The position numbers and the translations under genes are program-made. 64,000 bases of DNA from Betaproteobacteria bacterium (GTDB lineage Bacteria; Pseudomonadota; Gammaproteobacteria; Burkholderiales; Casimicrobiaceae), in NCBI GenBank assembly GCA_016861105.1, contig BOKS01000013.1, positions 62,001 to 126,000 of the forward strand, read 5' to 3'. A model generated the notes under the pieces. It was given only the letters and a program-made list of their open reading frames with translations, was not told the origin of the DNA and ran no database searches. Shown piece by piece: positions 1 to 10,228 of the stretch; position 1 is the stretch's first letter; each line of letters begins with the position of its first letter.

Positions 1-25
1 ACCTCGAGCAGCGGACCCGGCGCGC

Positions 26-934
26 TCACCGCTGCAGCCTCGGGTTGAGCACGTCGCGCAGGCGGTCGGCGCACAGGTTGATCGACACGATCGTCAGCAG
101 CAGCGCGAGGCCGGGGAAGAAGCTGATCCAGTACTTGCCGGACAGCAGGTACTGGTAGCCGTTGGCGATGAGCAGCCCCAGCGAGGGTTCCGTGATCGGC
201 AGGCCCAGCCCGAGGAACGACAGCGTCGCCTCCAGCGCGATCGCCGCGGCGACCTGCACGGTGGCGACCACGATCAGCGGCGGCAGGCAGTTGGGCAGCA
301 GGTGGCGGAACACGATGCGCAGCGGCGGGAGCGCGAGGCAGCGGGCGGCCTCGACGTACTCCTTGCGCTTCTCGACGAGCGCCGCGCTGCGCACCGTGCG
401 CGCGTAGTAGGCCCACTGGATCGTGACCAGCGCCGCGATCACCTTGCCCGTGCCCTGCCCCAGCACGGCGATGAGGATCAGCGCGATCAGGATCGCCGGG
501 AACGAGAGCTGGATGTCGACGATGCGCATCACCGCCGACTCGACGCGCCCGCCCGCGTACGCCGCGAACAGGCCCGTCGTCAGCCCGATCAGCAGCGCGA
601 GGACCGTGCTAGCGGCGCCGACCGCGAGCGAGATGCGCAGGCCGTAGAAGATCGCGGACAGCATGTCGCGGCCCTGGTCGTCGGTGCCCAGCCAGAACGT
701 GCCGCCGGACGGCGTCGGCGACCCGGGCGGCAGGCGCGCGTCCATGATGTCGAGCTGGGCGAGGTCGTAGGGGTCCTGCGGCGACAGCAGCGGCGCGAAC
801 AGCGCGAGCAGCACGACCGTGCACAGCAGCGCGAGGCCGACCACGGCCACCGGGTCGGCGACGAAGTCCGACAGCACGCGCCGTGCGGGCGCCTGCGCGG
901 CGCGCACGTCCGACGCGCCCGCCGGCGCCCTCAT
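26..934 (-). CDS. Dipeptide/oligopeptide ABC transporter permease (DppC/OppC family)
   Basis: Inner-membrane permease of 302 residues, the usual DppC/OppC length. It has a first membrane helix at about residues 27-48, the family motif GTDDQGRD at 83-90, and the cytoplasmic EAA loop at about 194-216 (EAARCLALPPLRIV), which docks on the ATPase subunits. The ATG at 932-934 overlaps the stop of the upstream permease (TCAT on the plus strand), so the two are translationally coupled. It would form a heterodimeric channel with that partner. The ATPases and binding protein are not seen here; they may lie to the left of the window. Substrate (peptide, nickel, opine or glutathione) cannot be told from sequence. 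Confidence 0.9.
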   Translation of the reverse strand: MRAPAGASDVRAAQAPARRVLSDFVADPVAVVGLALLCTVVLLALFAPLLSPQDPYDLAQLDIMDARLPPGSPTPSGGTFWLGTDDQGRDMLSAIFYGLRISLAVGAASTVLALLIGLTTGLFAAYAGGRVESAVMRIVDIQLSFPAILIALILIAVLGQGTGKVIAALVTIQWAYYARTVRSAALVEKRKEYVEAARCLALPPLRIVFRHLLPNCLPPLIVVATVQVAAAIALEATLSFLGLGLPITEPSLGLLIANGYQYLLSGKYWISFFPGLALLLTIVSINLCADRLRDVLNPRLQR

Positions 935-1908
935 CCCCGCGCCTCCTGGAGCCTGACGCGCGGGTCGAGCACCGAGTAGAGCAGGTCGACGACGAGGTTG
1001 ATCGCGATGAACAGCGCGACGATGACCAGCAGGTAGGCGACGATCACCGGGCGGTCCAGCAGGTTGATCGAGTCGATCAGGAGCTTTCCCATCCCCGGCC
1101 AGGCGAACACGCTCTCGGTGACGATGGCGAAGGCGATCACCGATCCGAACTCGAGCCCGATCACCGTGACGATCGGGATCAGGATGTTGCGCAGCACGTG
1201 CACGAGGATGACGCGCGCGTTCGACAGCCCCTTCGCGCGGGCGAACTTGACGTAGTCCTGGAGCAGCGCCTCGCGCGTGCCGGCGCGGGTCAGCCGGATC
1301 AGCAGCGCGAGCTTGAACAGCGCCAGGTTCGTGGCCGGCATCACCAGGTGGCGCCATCCCTCGACCGTCAGGAACGAGACGGGCACGCCCAGCACCTCGA
1401 CCGTCGGGCCGCGGCCGTTCGACGGCAGCACGCCCAGCATCACGGAGAACACCATGATGAGCATCAGGCCGACCCAGAACGTCGGCAGCGAGAAGCCGAG
1501 GATCGAGCCCGCCATGATCGCGCGGCCCGACACGGAGTCCGGCCGCAGGCCCGCCCACAGGCCCAGCGGGATGCCGAGCGCGACGGCGATCAGCATCGCG
1601 GCGCTCGCGAGCTCGAGCGTGGCCGGCATGCGCTCGAGGATCAGCTGCAGCGCCGGGGCGGAGTGGACGAAGGAGCGCCCGAGGTCGCCTGCCACCGCGC
1701 CGCGCAGGAACGTCGCGTATTGCTCCCACAGCGGCTTGTCGAGGCCGAGCGCCGCGATGGCGCGCTCGCGCTCGAGCGGCTCGGCCTGCGGGTTGATCAG
1801 GATGTCGACCGGGTTGCCGACGGCGTAGACGCCCGCGAACACGAGCAGCGACATCGCGAACAGGACGACGAGCGCCTGCAGGCTGCGGCGGATGACGTAG
1901 ACGGGCAT
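931..1908 (-). CDS. Dipeptide/oligopeptide ABC transporter permease (DppB/OppB family)
   Basis: Inner-membrane permease of 325 residues. The N-terminus (MPVYVIRRSLQAL) and the first helix at about 10-30 are typical of DppB, as are the stretch PATLELASAAML at about 95, the EAA loop at about 219-243 (FARAKGLSNARVI) and the TESVFAWPGMGKLL motif at about 264-277. It pairs with the DppC-like permease whose start codon overlaps its stop. It begins only 55 bp after the end of the LivM-like gene on the same strand, so it may be read through from the liv promoter, although it belongs to a different ABC class. Confidence 0.9.
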   Translation of the reverse strand: MPVYVIRRSLQALVVLFAMSLLVFAGVYAVGNPVDILINPQAEPLERERAIAALGLDKPLWEQYATFLRGAVAGDLGRSFVHSAPALQLILERMPATLELASAAMLIAVALGIPLGLWAGLRPDSVSGRAIMAGSILGFSLPTFWVGLMLIMVFSVMLGVLPSNGRGPTVEVLGVPVSFLTVEGWRHLVMPATNLALFKLALLIRLTRAGTREALLQDYVKFARAKGLSNARVILVHVLRNILIPIVTVIGLEFGSVIAFAIVTESVFAWPGMGKLLIDSINLLDRPVIVAYLLVIVALFIAINLVVDLLYSVLDPRVRLQEARG

Positions 1909-1963
1909 GGTGCGGCGGAGGGCGCGGCGCCGGGCATCGCGCCCGGCCGCCGGCGCGGAGGCG

Positions 1964-2959
1964 CTATCCGCCCGGCCGGGCGCGCCGGCGCTCCATCCAC
2001 GCGGCGAACTCGCCGACGATGCCGCGCCGGAACGCGAGCACGCAGACCACGAAGATCAGGCCGGTGATGATCGTGACCCACTGGCCGAAGGGCGCGAGGT
2101 AGTTCTCGAGCGTGATGATCACCAGCGCGCCGACGACCGGCCCGAAGATCGTGCCCATGCCGCCCAGCAGCACCATCAGCACGACCTCGCCCGACATCGT
2201 CCAGTGCACGTCGGTGAGCGAGGCGAGCTGGAACACGAGCGCCTTGGTCGCGCCCGCGAGACCGGACAGCGTCGCCGAGAGCACGAACGCCAGCAGCTTG
2301 TAGCGCTCGGCGTCGTAGCCGAGCGAGATCGCACGGGGCTCGTTCTCGCGGATCGCCTTCAGCACCTGCCCGAACGGCGAGTGGATCGCCCGGTAGACGA
2401 CGAGGAAGCCGAACAGGAAGATCGCGAGCACCGTGTAGTACATCGCCATCGGCTGCGACAGGTCCAGCACGCCGAACAGGCGCCCGCGCGGCACGGCCTG
2501 GATGCCGTCCTCCCCGTGCGTGAACGGCGCCTGCAGGTAGAAGAAGAACATCATCTGCGCGATGGCCAGCGTGATCATCGCGAAGTAGATGCCCTGCCGG
2601 CGGATCGCGATCAGGCCGGTGACCACCCCGAGCGCCGCCGACGCGGCCGTCCCGGCGAGGATGGCGAGCTCGGGAGGCAGCCCCCACTCCTTCGCCGCGT
2701 GGGCCGAGACGTAACCCGCGGTCCCGAGGAACATGGCGTGGCCGAACGACAGCAGCCCGCCGAAGCCGATCAGCAGGTTGAAGGCGCACGCGAACAGCGC
2801 GAAGCACAGCACCTTCATCACGAACACGGGGTACAGCCCGACCCACGGCGCAACCGCGAACAGGACGGCCATCGCGAGGATCGCACGCGTGCCGTACGCC
2901 GGCGCGGCAGCGCCCTGCCCGGACGCCGCGGGAGCGGCAGGACCGTGCGGCGCGTCCAC
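1964..2959 (-). CDS. livM: Branched-chain amino-acid ABC transporter permease LivM
   Basis: Polytopic inner-membrane protein of 331 residues in the LivM (BPD_transp_2) family. Recognisable stretches are the GFGGLLSFGHAMFLG segment near residue 70 and the QVLKAIRENEPRAISLGYD loop that contacts the ATPase. The chosen start is a GTG at 2957-2959, which follows the livH stop without any gap, a coupled arrangement. With LivH it forms the channel for branched-chain amino acids or related amides or aromatic acids. An N-terminal tail of about 20 Ala/Pro-rich residues precedes the first helix. Confidence 0.92.
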   Translation of the reverse strand: MDAPHGPAAPAASGQGAAAPAYGTRAILAMAVLFAVAPWVGLYPVFVMKVLCFALFACAFNLLIGFGGLLSFGHAMFLGTAGYVSAHAAKEWGLPPELAILAGTAASAALGVVTGLIAIRRQGIYFAMITLAIAQMMFFFYLQAPFTHGEDGIQAVPRGRLFGVLDLSQPMAMYYTVLAIFLFGFLVVYRAIHSPFGQVLKAIRENEPRAISLGYDAERYKLLAFVLSATLSGLAGATKALVFQLASLTDVHWTMSGEVVLMVLLGGMGTIFGPVVGALVIITLENYLAPFGQWVTIITGLIFVVCVLAFRRGIVGEFAAWMERRRARPGG

Positions 2960-3847
2960 CTAGCGCTCCCGCCCGAACAGCCCGGCCGGCCGCAGGATCA
3001 GCACGATCACCATGATCACGAAGATCACGGTGTTCGACGCTTCCGGATAGAACACCTTGGTGAGCCCCTCGACGATGCCGAGCAGGAAGCCGGTGACGAT
3101 CGAGCCCATGATCGAGCCCATCCCGCCGATCACGACCACGGCGAACACGACGATGATGAGATCCGCGCCCATCAGCGGATTCACCTGGTAGATCGGCGCG
3201 GCCATGACGCCCGCGAGCGCGGCGAGGCCGACGCCGAACCCGTAGGTCAGCGTGATCATCCGGGGGACGTTCACGCCGAACGACTGCACCAGCGCCGGAT
3301 TCTCGGTCGCGGCACGCAGGTACGCCCCCAGCTTCGTCCGCTCGATCACGTACCACGTCGCCAGGCAGACGACGACCGAGGCGACGATCACCCAGGCGCG
3401 GTACTTCGGCAGGAACATGAACCCGAGGTTGTAGCCGCCGGTGAGCTCCTCGGGGATCCGGTACGGGAGGCCCGAGGCGCCGAACTCGTTGCGGAACACG
3501 CCCTGGATCACCAGCGCGAGCCCGAAGGTCAGCAGCAGCCCGTAGAGGTGGTCCAGCTTGTAGAGCCGCGCCAGCATCGTGCGCTCGACGACGACGCCGG
3601 TGAGGCCGACGGCGAGCGGCGCGATCAGCAGCGACCACCAGTAGCCGATGCCGGCCTTGTTGAGCAGGAACCACGCCGCGAACGCGCCCATCATGTACTG
3701 CGCGCCGTGCGTGAAGTTGATGATGTTGAGCAGCCCGAAGATCACCGCGAGCCCGAGCGAGAGCATCGCGTAGAAGGAGCCGTTGATGAGGCCGATCAGC
3801 AGCTGCCCGAACAGCGCCTGCGTCGGCACGCCGAGGATCTCGGTCAT
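2960..3847 (-). CDS. livH: Branched-chain amino-acid ABC transporter permease LivH
   Basis: Inner-membrane permease of 295 residues with the LivH pattern: LINGSFYAMLSLGLAVIFG near residue 20, the NFTHGAQYMMGAF segment, and the RAATENPALVQSFGVNV loop that docks on LivG/LivF. It abuts livM and lies 140 bp downstream of the binding-protein gene. The gap upstream holds GC-rich inverted repeats that could stabilise the abundant upstream binding-protein mRNA, a common arrangement. Family assignment is secure; the real substrate is not determined by sequence. Confidence 0.93.
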   Translation of the reverse strand: MTEILGVPTQALFGQLLIGLINGSFYAMLSLGLAVIFGLLNIINFTHGAQYMMGAFAAWFLLNKAGIGYWWSLLIAPLAVGLTGVVVERTMLARLYKLDHLYGLLLTFGLALVIQGVFRNEFGASGLPYRIPEELTGGYNLGFMFLPKYRAWVIVASVVVCLATWYVIERTKLGAYLRAATENPALVQSFGVNVPRMITLTYGFGVGLAALAGVMAAPIYQVNPLMGADLIIVVFAVVVIGGMGSIMGSIVTGFLLGIVEGLTKVFYPEASNTVIFVIMVIVLILRPAGLFGRER

Positions 3848-3987
3848 CGTGGCTCCGGCTGCGAGTCAGGGTGCCGCGGTTCCCGCGCGGGGGCGCGCCG
3901 CCGCGCCGGCGGGGACCCGGCGCCTCGCGGGCGAGGCGACGCCGGATCCCCGCCCGCGCGGGGACGACCGCTCGCGGCCGCGGACGG

Positions 3988-5202
3988 TCACTTGACCAGC
4001 GGGCACCCGCCGTCCGCCAGCGGCCGGAACGCCTGCTCGGCCGGGATCGTCGCGCGGATCTTGTGGTAGTCCCACGGCGCCTTCGATTCCGACGGCTTCT
4101 TCACCTCGACCAGGTAGGCCGGATGGATCTTGCGGCCGTCGGCGCGGATCGAGCCCTTGCCGAACAGCGGGTCGTCGGTGGGCGTCTTCTTCATCTGCGC
4201 GATCACCTTCGTGCCGTCGTCGCCCTTGGTGGCCTCCACCGCCTTGAGGTAGTGCAGCACCGACGAGTAGACGCCGGCGTGGATCATCGTCGGATGGATG
4301 CCCTTGTTGGACGCGGCGAAGCGCCTGGCGAACGCGCGCGTCTGGTCGTTCATGTCCCAGTAGAAGGTCTCGGTGAAGATGAGGCCCTGCGCCGTCGGCA
4401 GCCCCAGCGCGTGCACGTCGGTGATGAACACGAGCAGGCCGGCGAGGTTCTGCCCGCCCTTGACGATGCCGAACTCCGCCGCCTGCTTGATCGAGTTCGT
4501 CGTGTCGCCGCCGGCGTTCGCGAGCCCGACGATCTTCGCCTTCGACGCCTGCGCCTGCAGCAGGAACGAGCTGAAGTCCTGCGTGTTCAGCGGGTGGCGC
4601 ACCTTGCCGAGCACCTTGCCGCCACCCTTCAGCACGACCGCCTCGGTGTCGCGCTCCAGCGCGTGGCCGAACGCGTAGTCGGCCGTGAGGAAGAACCAGC
4701 TGTCGCCGCCGGTCTTCACGATCGCGCTGCCCGTGCCGTTGGCGAGCATCCACGTGTCGTACGTCCAGTGGATCGTGTTCGGCGAGCACGCCTTGCCCGT
4801 GAGATCGGACGACGCCGCGCCCGAGACGAGGAACGCCTTGCCCTTGTCCTTCGTGATCTGGTTGACGGCCAGCGCGACGCCGGAGTTCGGCGTGTCGACG
4901 ATCACGTCGACCTTGTCGACGTCGTACCACTGGCGGGCGACGCTGCTGCCGACGTCGGGCTTGTTCTGGTGGTCGGCCGACAGGATCTCGACCTTCATCC
5001 CCTTCTTCGCGGCGCCGAAGTCCTCGACGGCGAGACGCGCCGCGAGCACCGAGCCCACGCCGGCGAGGTCCGTGTACAGGCTGGACATGTCGGACAGCAC
5101 GCCGATCTTGATCACGCCGTCGGAGATCTGTGCGTTCGCCGACCCTGCCGCCAGCACGCCGGCGGTCGCCGCGGCCATCAGACTGCGCTTGAACGTCTTC
5201 AT
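3988..5202 (-). CDS. livK: Branched-chain amino-acid ABC transporter substrate-binding protein
   Basis: Periplasmic binding protein of 404 residues (Peripla_BP_6 fold). Residues 1-24 form a signal peptide with cleavage expected after SANA, before Gln25. The mature protein starts with the typical ISDGVIKIGVLSDMSSLY stretch. A strong Shine-Dalgarno (AGGAGGAAGG) precedes the ATG. It sits in the middle of the liv operon, between the ATPases and the permeases. The sequence with VEDFGAAKKGMKVE and NPNSGVALAVNQ-like elements resembles the broad betaproteobacterial receptors for branched-chain amino acids, amides or aromatic acids, so leucine specificity is only an assumption. Confidence 0.88.
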   Translation of the reverse strand: MKTFKRSLMAAATAGVLAAGSANAQISDGVIKIGVLSDMSSLYTDLAGVGSVLAARLAVEDFGAAKKGMKVEILSADHQNKPDVGSSVARQWYDVDKVDVIVDTPNSGVALAVNQITKDKGKAFLVSGAASSDLTGKACSPNTIHWTYDTWMLANGTGSAIVKTGGDSWFFLTADYAFGHALERDTEAVVLKGGGKVLGKVRHPLNTQDFSSFLLQAQASKAKIVGLANAGGDTTNSIKQAAEFGIVKGGQNLAGLLVFITDVHALGLPTAQGLIFTETFYWDMNDQTRAFARRFAASNKGIHPTMIHAGVYSSVLHYLKAVEATKGDDGTKVIAQMKKTPTDDPLFGKGSIRADGRKIHPAYLVEVKKPSESKAPWDYHKIRATIPAEQAFRPLADGGCPLVK

Positions 5203-5272
5203 CGTCCCTTCCTCCTGGTGATCGGCGGCGCCGGCGCGTCGGCCGCGCCGCCGGAGTGGATGGTCCCGGCGG

Positions 5273-6014
<742 letters not shown>

Positions 6015-6022
<8 letters not shown>

Positions 6023-6770
6023 GCGCCGTCCCCAGATACGCCTCGACGACGGCCGGGTGCCGGGAGACCTCGTCGTAGTGCCCCTCGGCGAGCACCTCCC
6101 CGCGGGCGAGCACGGTGATGCGGTCGGACAGCGTCGCGACGACCGAGAGGTTGTGCTCGACCATCAGCACGGTGCGGTCGGCGGCCACGCGCTTGATGAG
6201 CGCGGAGATGCGCTCGACGTCCTCGTGCGTCATCCCTGCGGTCGGCTCGTCGAGCAGCATCATCTCCGGCTCGAGCGCCAGCGTCGTGGCGATCTCGAGC
6301 GCGCGCTTGCGCCCGTAGGGCAGTTCGCCGGCGGCGGTCGCCTCGAAGCCGACGAGCCCGACCGCCTCGATCAGCGCGTCGGCACGCGCGTTCAGCGCGT
6401 CGAGCACGCGCTCGGGACGCCAGAAGTCGAACGAGTGCCCGCGGTGCCGCTGCAGCGCGATGCGCACGTTCTCGAGCACCTTGAGCTTGGGGAACACCGC
6501 CGAGATCTGGAACGAGCGCACGAGCCCCATGCGCGCGATGTCCGCCGGCCGCGAGCCGGTGATCTCGCGCCCCTTGAAGTGGATCTGTCCGCGCGTGGGC
6601 GTCAGGAAGTGCGTGAGCAGGTTGAAGCAGGTGGTCTTGCCGGCGCCGTTGGGCCCGATCAGCGCGTGGATCGTGCCGCGCTCCACCGCGAGGTTCACGT
6701 CCTTCACCGCGACGAAGCCCTTGAACTCCTTCGTCAGGCCCCGCGTCTCGAGAATCGTGTCGCCCGCCAT
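6015..6770 (-). CDS. livG: Branched-chain amino-acid ABC transporter ATPase LivG
   Basis: ABC ATPase of 251 residues with Walker A GPNGAGKTT at 39-47, the LivG-type signature LPYGRKRALEIA in place of LSGGQ, Walker B MMLLDEPTAGM, and the C-terminal LARGEVLAEG stretch. It is the first gene of the minus-strand transporter operon (livG, livF, livK, livH, livM) and lies about 80 bp downstream of a good sigma70-type promoter. It energises uptake together with LivF. Confidence 0.93.
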
Positions 6771-6856
6771 GACGATGACGTGGAAACGGGCCGCGCGCCA
6801 TCTCTGCGGACGCGTCGGCGGCCCGATCCACCCTCCTCCTCCGAGAAAGTCCGCGA

Positions 6857-6885
6857 ATTATCGTGATGAACGCCCGCTTTGGCAA
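6857..6885 (-). promoter_or_regulatory. Sigma70-type promoter of the liv operon
   Basis: On the minus strand TTGCCA (6880-6885) is followed after exactly 17 bp by GATAAT (6857-6862), in an unusually AT-rich patch. Transcription would start near 6850, about 80 bp before livG. The remaining part of the 296-bp gap between livG and the crotonase gene (6771-7066) is GC-rich and shows no gene. Confidence 0.6.
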
Positions 6886-7066
6886 CGCAGCGGCCGGGAC
6901 TTGTCGCCGGGGCGACAATGTGGGCCGCGCGCGCCGGGGAAGGCGAGGCACCGGCGGCCGGGGAGCCGCGGCGCGATCGCGCAGGCGTGCGCCGCCCGGC
7001 GCGCGCGTCCGGCGAGATCGCCTCGGGCACCCTGCCCGGCGGCCCTCCGGGCCGTGCGCCGCCGGG

Positions 7067-7873
7067 TTACGCGGAGCCGCTGTTGCGCCAGTTCGGCCTG
7101 CGCTTCTCGACGAACGCCGCGACGCCCTCGGCAGCCGCCTCCGCCAGCATGCCCTCCGTGATCTGGCGCGTCGCCATCGCGTAGGCCGAGGCGACCGGCG
7201 CCTCGAGCTGCCGGTAGAACAGCGCCTTGCCGCCGGCGACGACCTCGCGCGGCTTCTCCAGGATGCGCTGCGCGAGCGCGAGCGTCGCGGGCTCGAGCTC
7301 CGCCGGCGCGACGACGCGGTTGACCAGGCCCCACGCGAGCGCGGTGGGCGCGTCGATGAAGTCGCCGGTGAACAGCATCTCGAAGGCGCGCTTGCGCGCG
7401 ACGTTGCGCGACAGCGGTACCGCGGGCGTGGCGCAGAACAGCCCGAAGTTGATGCCGGACGTCGCGAAGCGGGCGTCGGCGGCGGCCACCGCGAGGTCGC
7501 AGGCCGCGACGAGCTGGCAGCCCGCGGCCGTCGCGATCCCGTGCACGCGCGCGATCACCGGCTGCGGCATGCCCTGGATCGACTGCATCAGCGCCCCGCA
7601 CCGGGCGAACAGGTCGCCCACGAACGCCTCCTCGCGGTGCGCGAGCAGCTCCTTGAGGTCGTGCCCGGGACAGAACGCGCGCCCGGCGCCCGCCAGGACG
7701 ACGACGCGCACCGTCGCGTCGGCGGCGACCGCGTCCAGCGCCGCGCCGAGGGCGTCCAGCATCGCCCCGTCCAGCGCGTTGAACTGCTGCGGCCGGTTGA
7801 GCGTGAGCGTCGCGATCCCGCCGGCGTCGCTGCGCAGCACCGGAGGGGACGGCGTGTCGAGGGGTGGGTTCAT
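7067..7873 (-). CDS. Enoyl-CoA hydratase/isomerase family protein (ECHDC3-like)
   Basis: Crotonase-fold protein of 268 residues. The PGHDLKELL segment, the oxyanion-hole stretch GIATAAGCQLVAACDLAVA and the pattern GLFCATPAVPLSRNV resemble the ECHDC3-like branch rather than classical FadB-type hydratases; the usual catalytic glutamates are not obvious, so the exact reaction (hydratase, isomerase or other) is open. It acts in the cytoplasm on an acyl-CoA. It ends a two-gene unit with the acyl-CoA synthetase located 24 bp upstream, which suggests a fatty- or organic-acid activation pathway. Confidence 0.85.
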   Translation of the reverse strand: MNPPLDTPSPPVLRSDAGGIATLTLNRPQQFNALDGAMLDALGAALDAVAADATVRVVVLAGAGRAFCPGHDLKELLAHREEAFVGDLFARCGALMQSIQGMPQPVIARVHGIATAAGCQLVAACDLAVAAADARFATSGINFGLFCATPAVPLSRNVARKRAFEMLFTGDFIDAPTALAWGLVNRVVAPAELEPATLALAQRILEKPREVVAGGKALFYRQLEAPVASAYAMATRQITEGMLAEAAAEGVAAFVEKRRPNWRNSGSA

Positions 7874-7897
7874 CGTCGCTCCCGCGGCCGGGGCCGC

Positions 7898-9559
7898 TCA
7901 TTCGATCGCCGACGCGGAGCGCGCGCGCTCGCGAAGGACGAACTTCTGGATCTTGCCGGTCGACGTCTTCGGCAGCTCGCCGAACTCGAACGCCTTCGGC
8001 ATCTTGAAGCCCGCGAGGTGGGCGCGGCAATGGGCGAACAGCTCCTCGGCGGTGGCGTGCGCGCCCGGCTTCAGCTCCACGAACGCGCGCGGCGACTCGC
8101 CCCAGCGCGGATCCGGCTGGGCCACGACCGCCGCCGCGAGCACCGCCGGATGGCGATAGAGCGCCTCCTCGACTTCGAGCGAGCTCACGTTCTCGCCGCC
8201 GGAGACGATGATGTCCTTGCTGCGGTCCCTGATCTTCACGTAGCCGTCCGGATGCCGCACGGCCAGGTCGCCCGTGTGGAACCAGCCGCCGGCGAACGCC
8301 TCCCGGGTCGCCTGCGGATTGCGCAGGTAACCCTTCATGGTGACGTTGCCGCGGAACATGATCTCGCCCATGGTCGCGCCGTCGGCCGGAACCTCGGTCA
8401 TCGTCGCGGGGTCCATCACGCGCATGCCCTCCTGCATCGTGTAGCGCACGCCCTGCCGGCCGTTGAGCCGCGCGCGCTCGCCGACCGGCAGCGCAGCCCA
8501 CGCCTCGTGCTTCGCGCACACCGACGCCGGCCCGTACACCTCCGTCAGGCCGTAGACGTGCGTGAGGTCGATGCCCATCCGCTCCATGCCCTCGATCATC
8601 GCGGCCGGCGGCGACGCCGCGGCGACGAGCGCGCTGACGCGCTGCGCGATGCCCTGCTTCATCGACGCGGGTGCGTTGATCAGCGTCGTGTGCACGATGG
8701 GCGCCCCGCAGTAGTGCGTGACGCCGTGCTGGCGGAACGCGTCGAAGACCGCCTGCGCATCGACGCGGCGCAGGCACACGTTCGTGCCGGCGATCGCCGC
8801 CACGGTCCACGGGAAGCACCACCCGTTGCAGTGGAACATCGGCAGCGTCCACAGGTAGACGGCGTGCCGGGACATGCCCCAGTCCACGATGTTCGACACC
8901 GCGTTGAGGTAGGCCCCGCGATGATGGCAGACCACGCCCTTCGGATTGCCGGTCGTGCCGGAGGTGTAGTTGAGCGCGATGGCGCGCCACTCGTCGTCCG
9001 GCGGCTGCCACGCGAACCGCGGGTCGCCCGTGGCGAGGAAGGACTCGTAGTCGATCTCGCCCAGGCGCGCGCCGCCGGGGCCGGCAGCGTCGTCGACATC
9101 CACCACGCGCGGGGGCGCCGGCAGCTTCGCGAGCGCGGCGCGCACCGTCGGCGCGAACTCCGTGTCGGTCACGAGGACCTTCGCGCCGCCGTGCGCGAGC
9201 ATGAACGCGATCGCGTCCGGGTCGAGCCGCGTGTTCAGCGCGTTGAGCACCGCGCCGGCCATCGGCACGCCGAAGTGCATCTCGACCATCTCGGGCGTGT
9301 TCGTGAGCATCGCGGCAACGGTGTCGCCCACGCCCACGCCCACCCCCGCCAGCGCGCCGGCGAGCCGCCGCGCGCGCTCGCAGGCCTGCGCCCAGCTGTA
9401 GCGGCGTTCGCCGTGCACCACGGCGAGCCGTGCCGGCCACACCTCGGCCGTGCGGGCGAGGAAGGACAGCGGCGTCAGCGGCGCGTAGTTCGCCGGGTTG
9501 CGGTCGAGGTCGGTTTCGAAGGCATTCGCGCCCATCGCGGCGTCGGCAATCGGGGACAT
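7898..9559 (-). CDS. Acyl-CoA synthetase (AMP-binding family)
   Basis: Adenylate-forming enzyme of 553 residues. The P-loop-like motif YTSGTTGNPKG lies at 198-208, the adenine-binding motif YGLTEVYGPAS follows, then WFHTGDLA and the C-terminal KTSTGKIQKF with the catalytic lysine. It converts a carboxylic acid to its CoA thioester with ATP. The sequence with HYCGAPIVHTTLINAP and VCAKHEAW resembles the medium/short-chain branch (plant AAE-like and similar bacterial ligases), not FadD. It shares a likely transcript with the crotonase gene. Substrate is unknown. Confidence 0.9.
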   Translation of the reverse strand: MSPIADAAMGANAFETDLDRNPANYAPLTPLSFLARTAEVWPARLAVVHGERRYSWAQACERARRLAGALAGVGVGVGDTVAAMLTNTPEMVEMHFGVPMAGAVLNALNTRLDPDAIAFMLAHGGAKVLVTDTEFAPTVRAALAKLPAPPRVVDVDDAAGPGGARLGEIDYESFLATGDPRFAWQPPDDEWRAIALNYTSGTTGNPKGVVCHHRGAYLNAVSNIVDWGMSRHAVYLWTLPMFHCNGWCFPWTVAAIAGTNVCLRRVDAQAVFDAFRQHGVTHYCGAPIVHTTLINAPASMKQGIAQRVSALVAAASPPAAMIEGMERMGIDLTHVYGLTEVYGPASVCAKHEAWAALPVGERARLNGRQGVRYTMQEGMRVMDPATMTEVPADGATMGEIMFRGNVTMKGYLRNPQATREAFAGGWFHTGDLAVRHPDGYVKIRDRSKDIIVSGGENVSSLEVEEALYRHPAVLAAAVVAQPDPRWGESPRAFVELKPGAHATAEELFAHCRAHLAGFKMPKAFEFGELPKTSTGKIQKFVLRERARSASAIE

Positions 9560-9592
9560 TGCCTATGCTAGCAGGCGGCCCGCGGCGCGGGG

Positions 9593-9621
9593 TTGCCGCT
9601 GCGGGGCGGTTCGGCTAGGCT
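9593..9621 (+). promoter_or_regulatory. Candidate promoter for the adenosyltransferase gene
   Basis: TTGCCG (9593-9598), a 17-bp spacer and TAGGCT (9616-9621) lie 32 bp before the ATG in the divergent gap. Match to consensus is moderate; no cobalamin riboswitch is recognisable here. Confidence 0.4.
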
Positions 9622-9653
9622 CGACCGACCCGTCCTCCGCAGGCTCGCACGTC

Positions 9654-10211
9654 ATGGGGCATCGGCTCTCCCGCATCGTCACGCGCACCGGCGACGCCGG
9701 CACCACCGGCCTCGGCGACGGCACGCGCGTCGCGAAGGACGCGGCGCGCATCGAGGCGATCGGCGCCGTCGACGAGCTCAACTCCACGATCGGCGTGCTG
9801 CTCGCCGAGCCGCTCCCCGAGGACGTCGCCGCGTTGCTCACCGACGTCCAGCACGACCTCTTCGACCTGGGCGGCGAACTGTCCATCCCCGGCCACGCCG
9901 CGGTCACCGACGCGCACGTCGTCCGCCTCGAGCAGGCCGTGGAGCGCCACAACGCGACGCTCGCGCCGCTGCGGGAGTTCATCCTGCCGGGCGGAACGCG
10001 CAGCGCAGCGGCGGCGCACGTGGCGCGCACGGTGTGCAGGCGCGCGGAGCGCACGCTCGTGCGCCTCGCGGCCGGGGAGGCGGTGTCCGAGTCGGCGCGG
10101 CGCTACCTCAATCGCCTGTCCGACCTCCTGTTCGTCGTCGCCCGCGTGCTCAACCGCGCCGGCGGGCGCAGCGACGTGCTCTGGCAGAAGGACCGCGCGC
10201 GCAGCGACTGA
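9654..10211 (+). CDS. ATP:cob(I)alamin adenosyltransferase, PduO type
   Basis: Cytoplasmic enzyme of 185 residues that transfers the adenosyl group of ATP to reduced cobalamin to give coenzyme B12. The N-terminal TRTGDAGTTGLGDGTRV stretch is the ATP-binding motif of the PduO/MMAB family, followed by DELNSTIGVLL and the C-terminal CRRAERTLV and YLNRLSDLLFVVAR helices. I chose the ATG at 9654 because the family starts a few residues before the TGD motif; an in-frame ORF extends upstream to 9498 but has no conserved sequence. It stands alone, divergent from the acyl-CoA synthetase. Confidence 0.93.
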   Translation: MGHRLSRIVTRTGDAGTTGLGDGTRVAKDAARIEAIGAVDELNSTIGVLLAEPLPEDVAALLTDVQHDLFDLGGELSIPGHAAVTDAHVVRLEQAVERHNATLAPLREFILPGGTRSAAAAHVARTVCRRAERTLVRLAAGEAVSESARRYLNRLSDLLFVVARVLNRAGGRSDVLWQKDRARSD

Positions 10212-10228
10212 CCGGCGGCGCGAAAGGG

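Noticed and set aside
3848..3987. Regulatory RNA in the livK-livH gap
   Set aside because: The gap has GC-rich inverted repeats that look like an mRNA-stabilising stem, but no known RNA family features.
6863..9571. Long plus-strand frame of 902 codons
   Set aside because: It is the shadow of the crotonase and acyl-CoA synthetase genes, rich in Arg, His and Asp, with no known motif.
9560..9653. Cobalamin riboswitch before the adenosyltransferase gene
   Set aside because: The gap of 94 bp is too short for the full B12 box architecture and no B12 box is visible.
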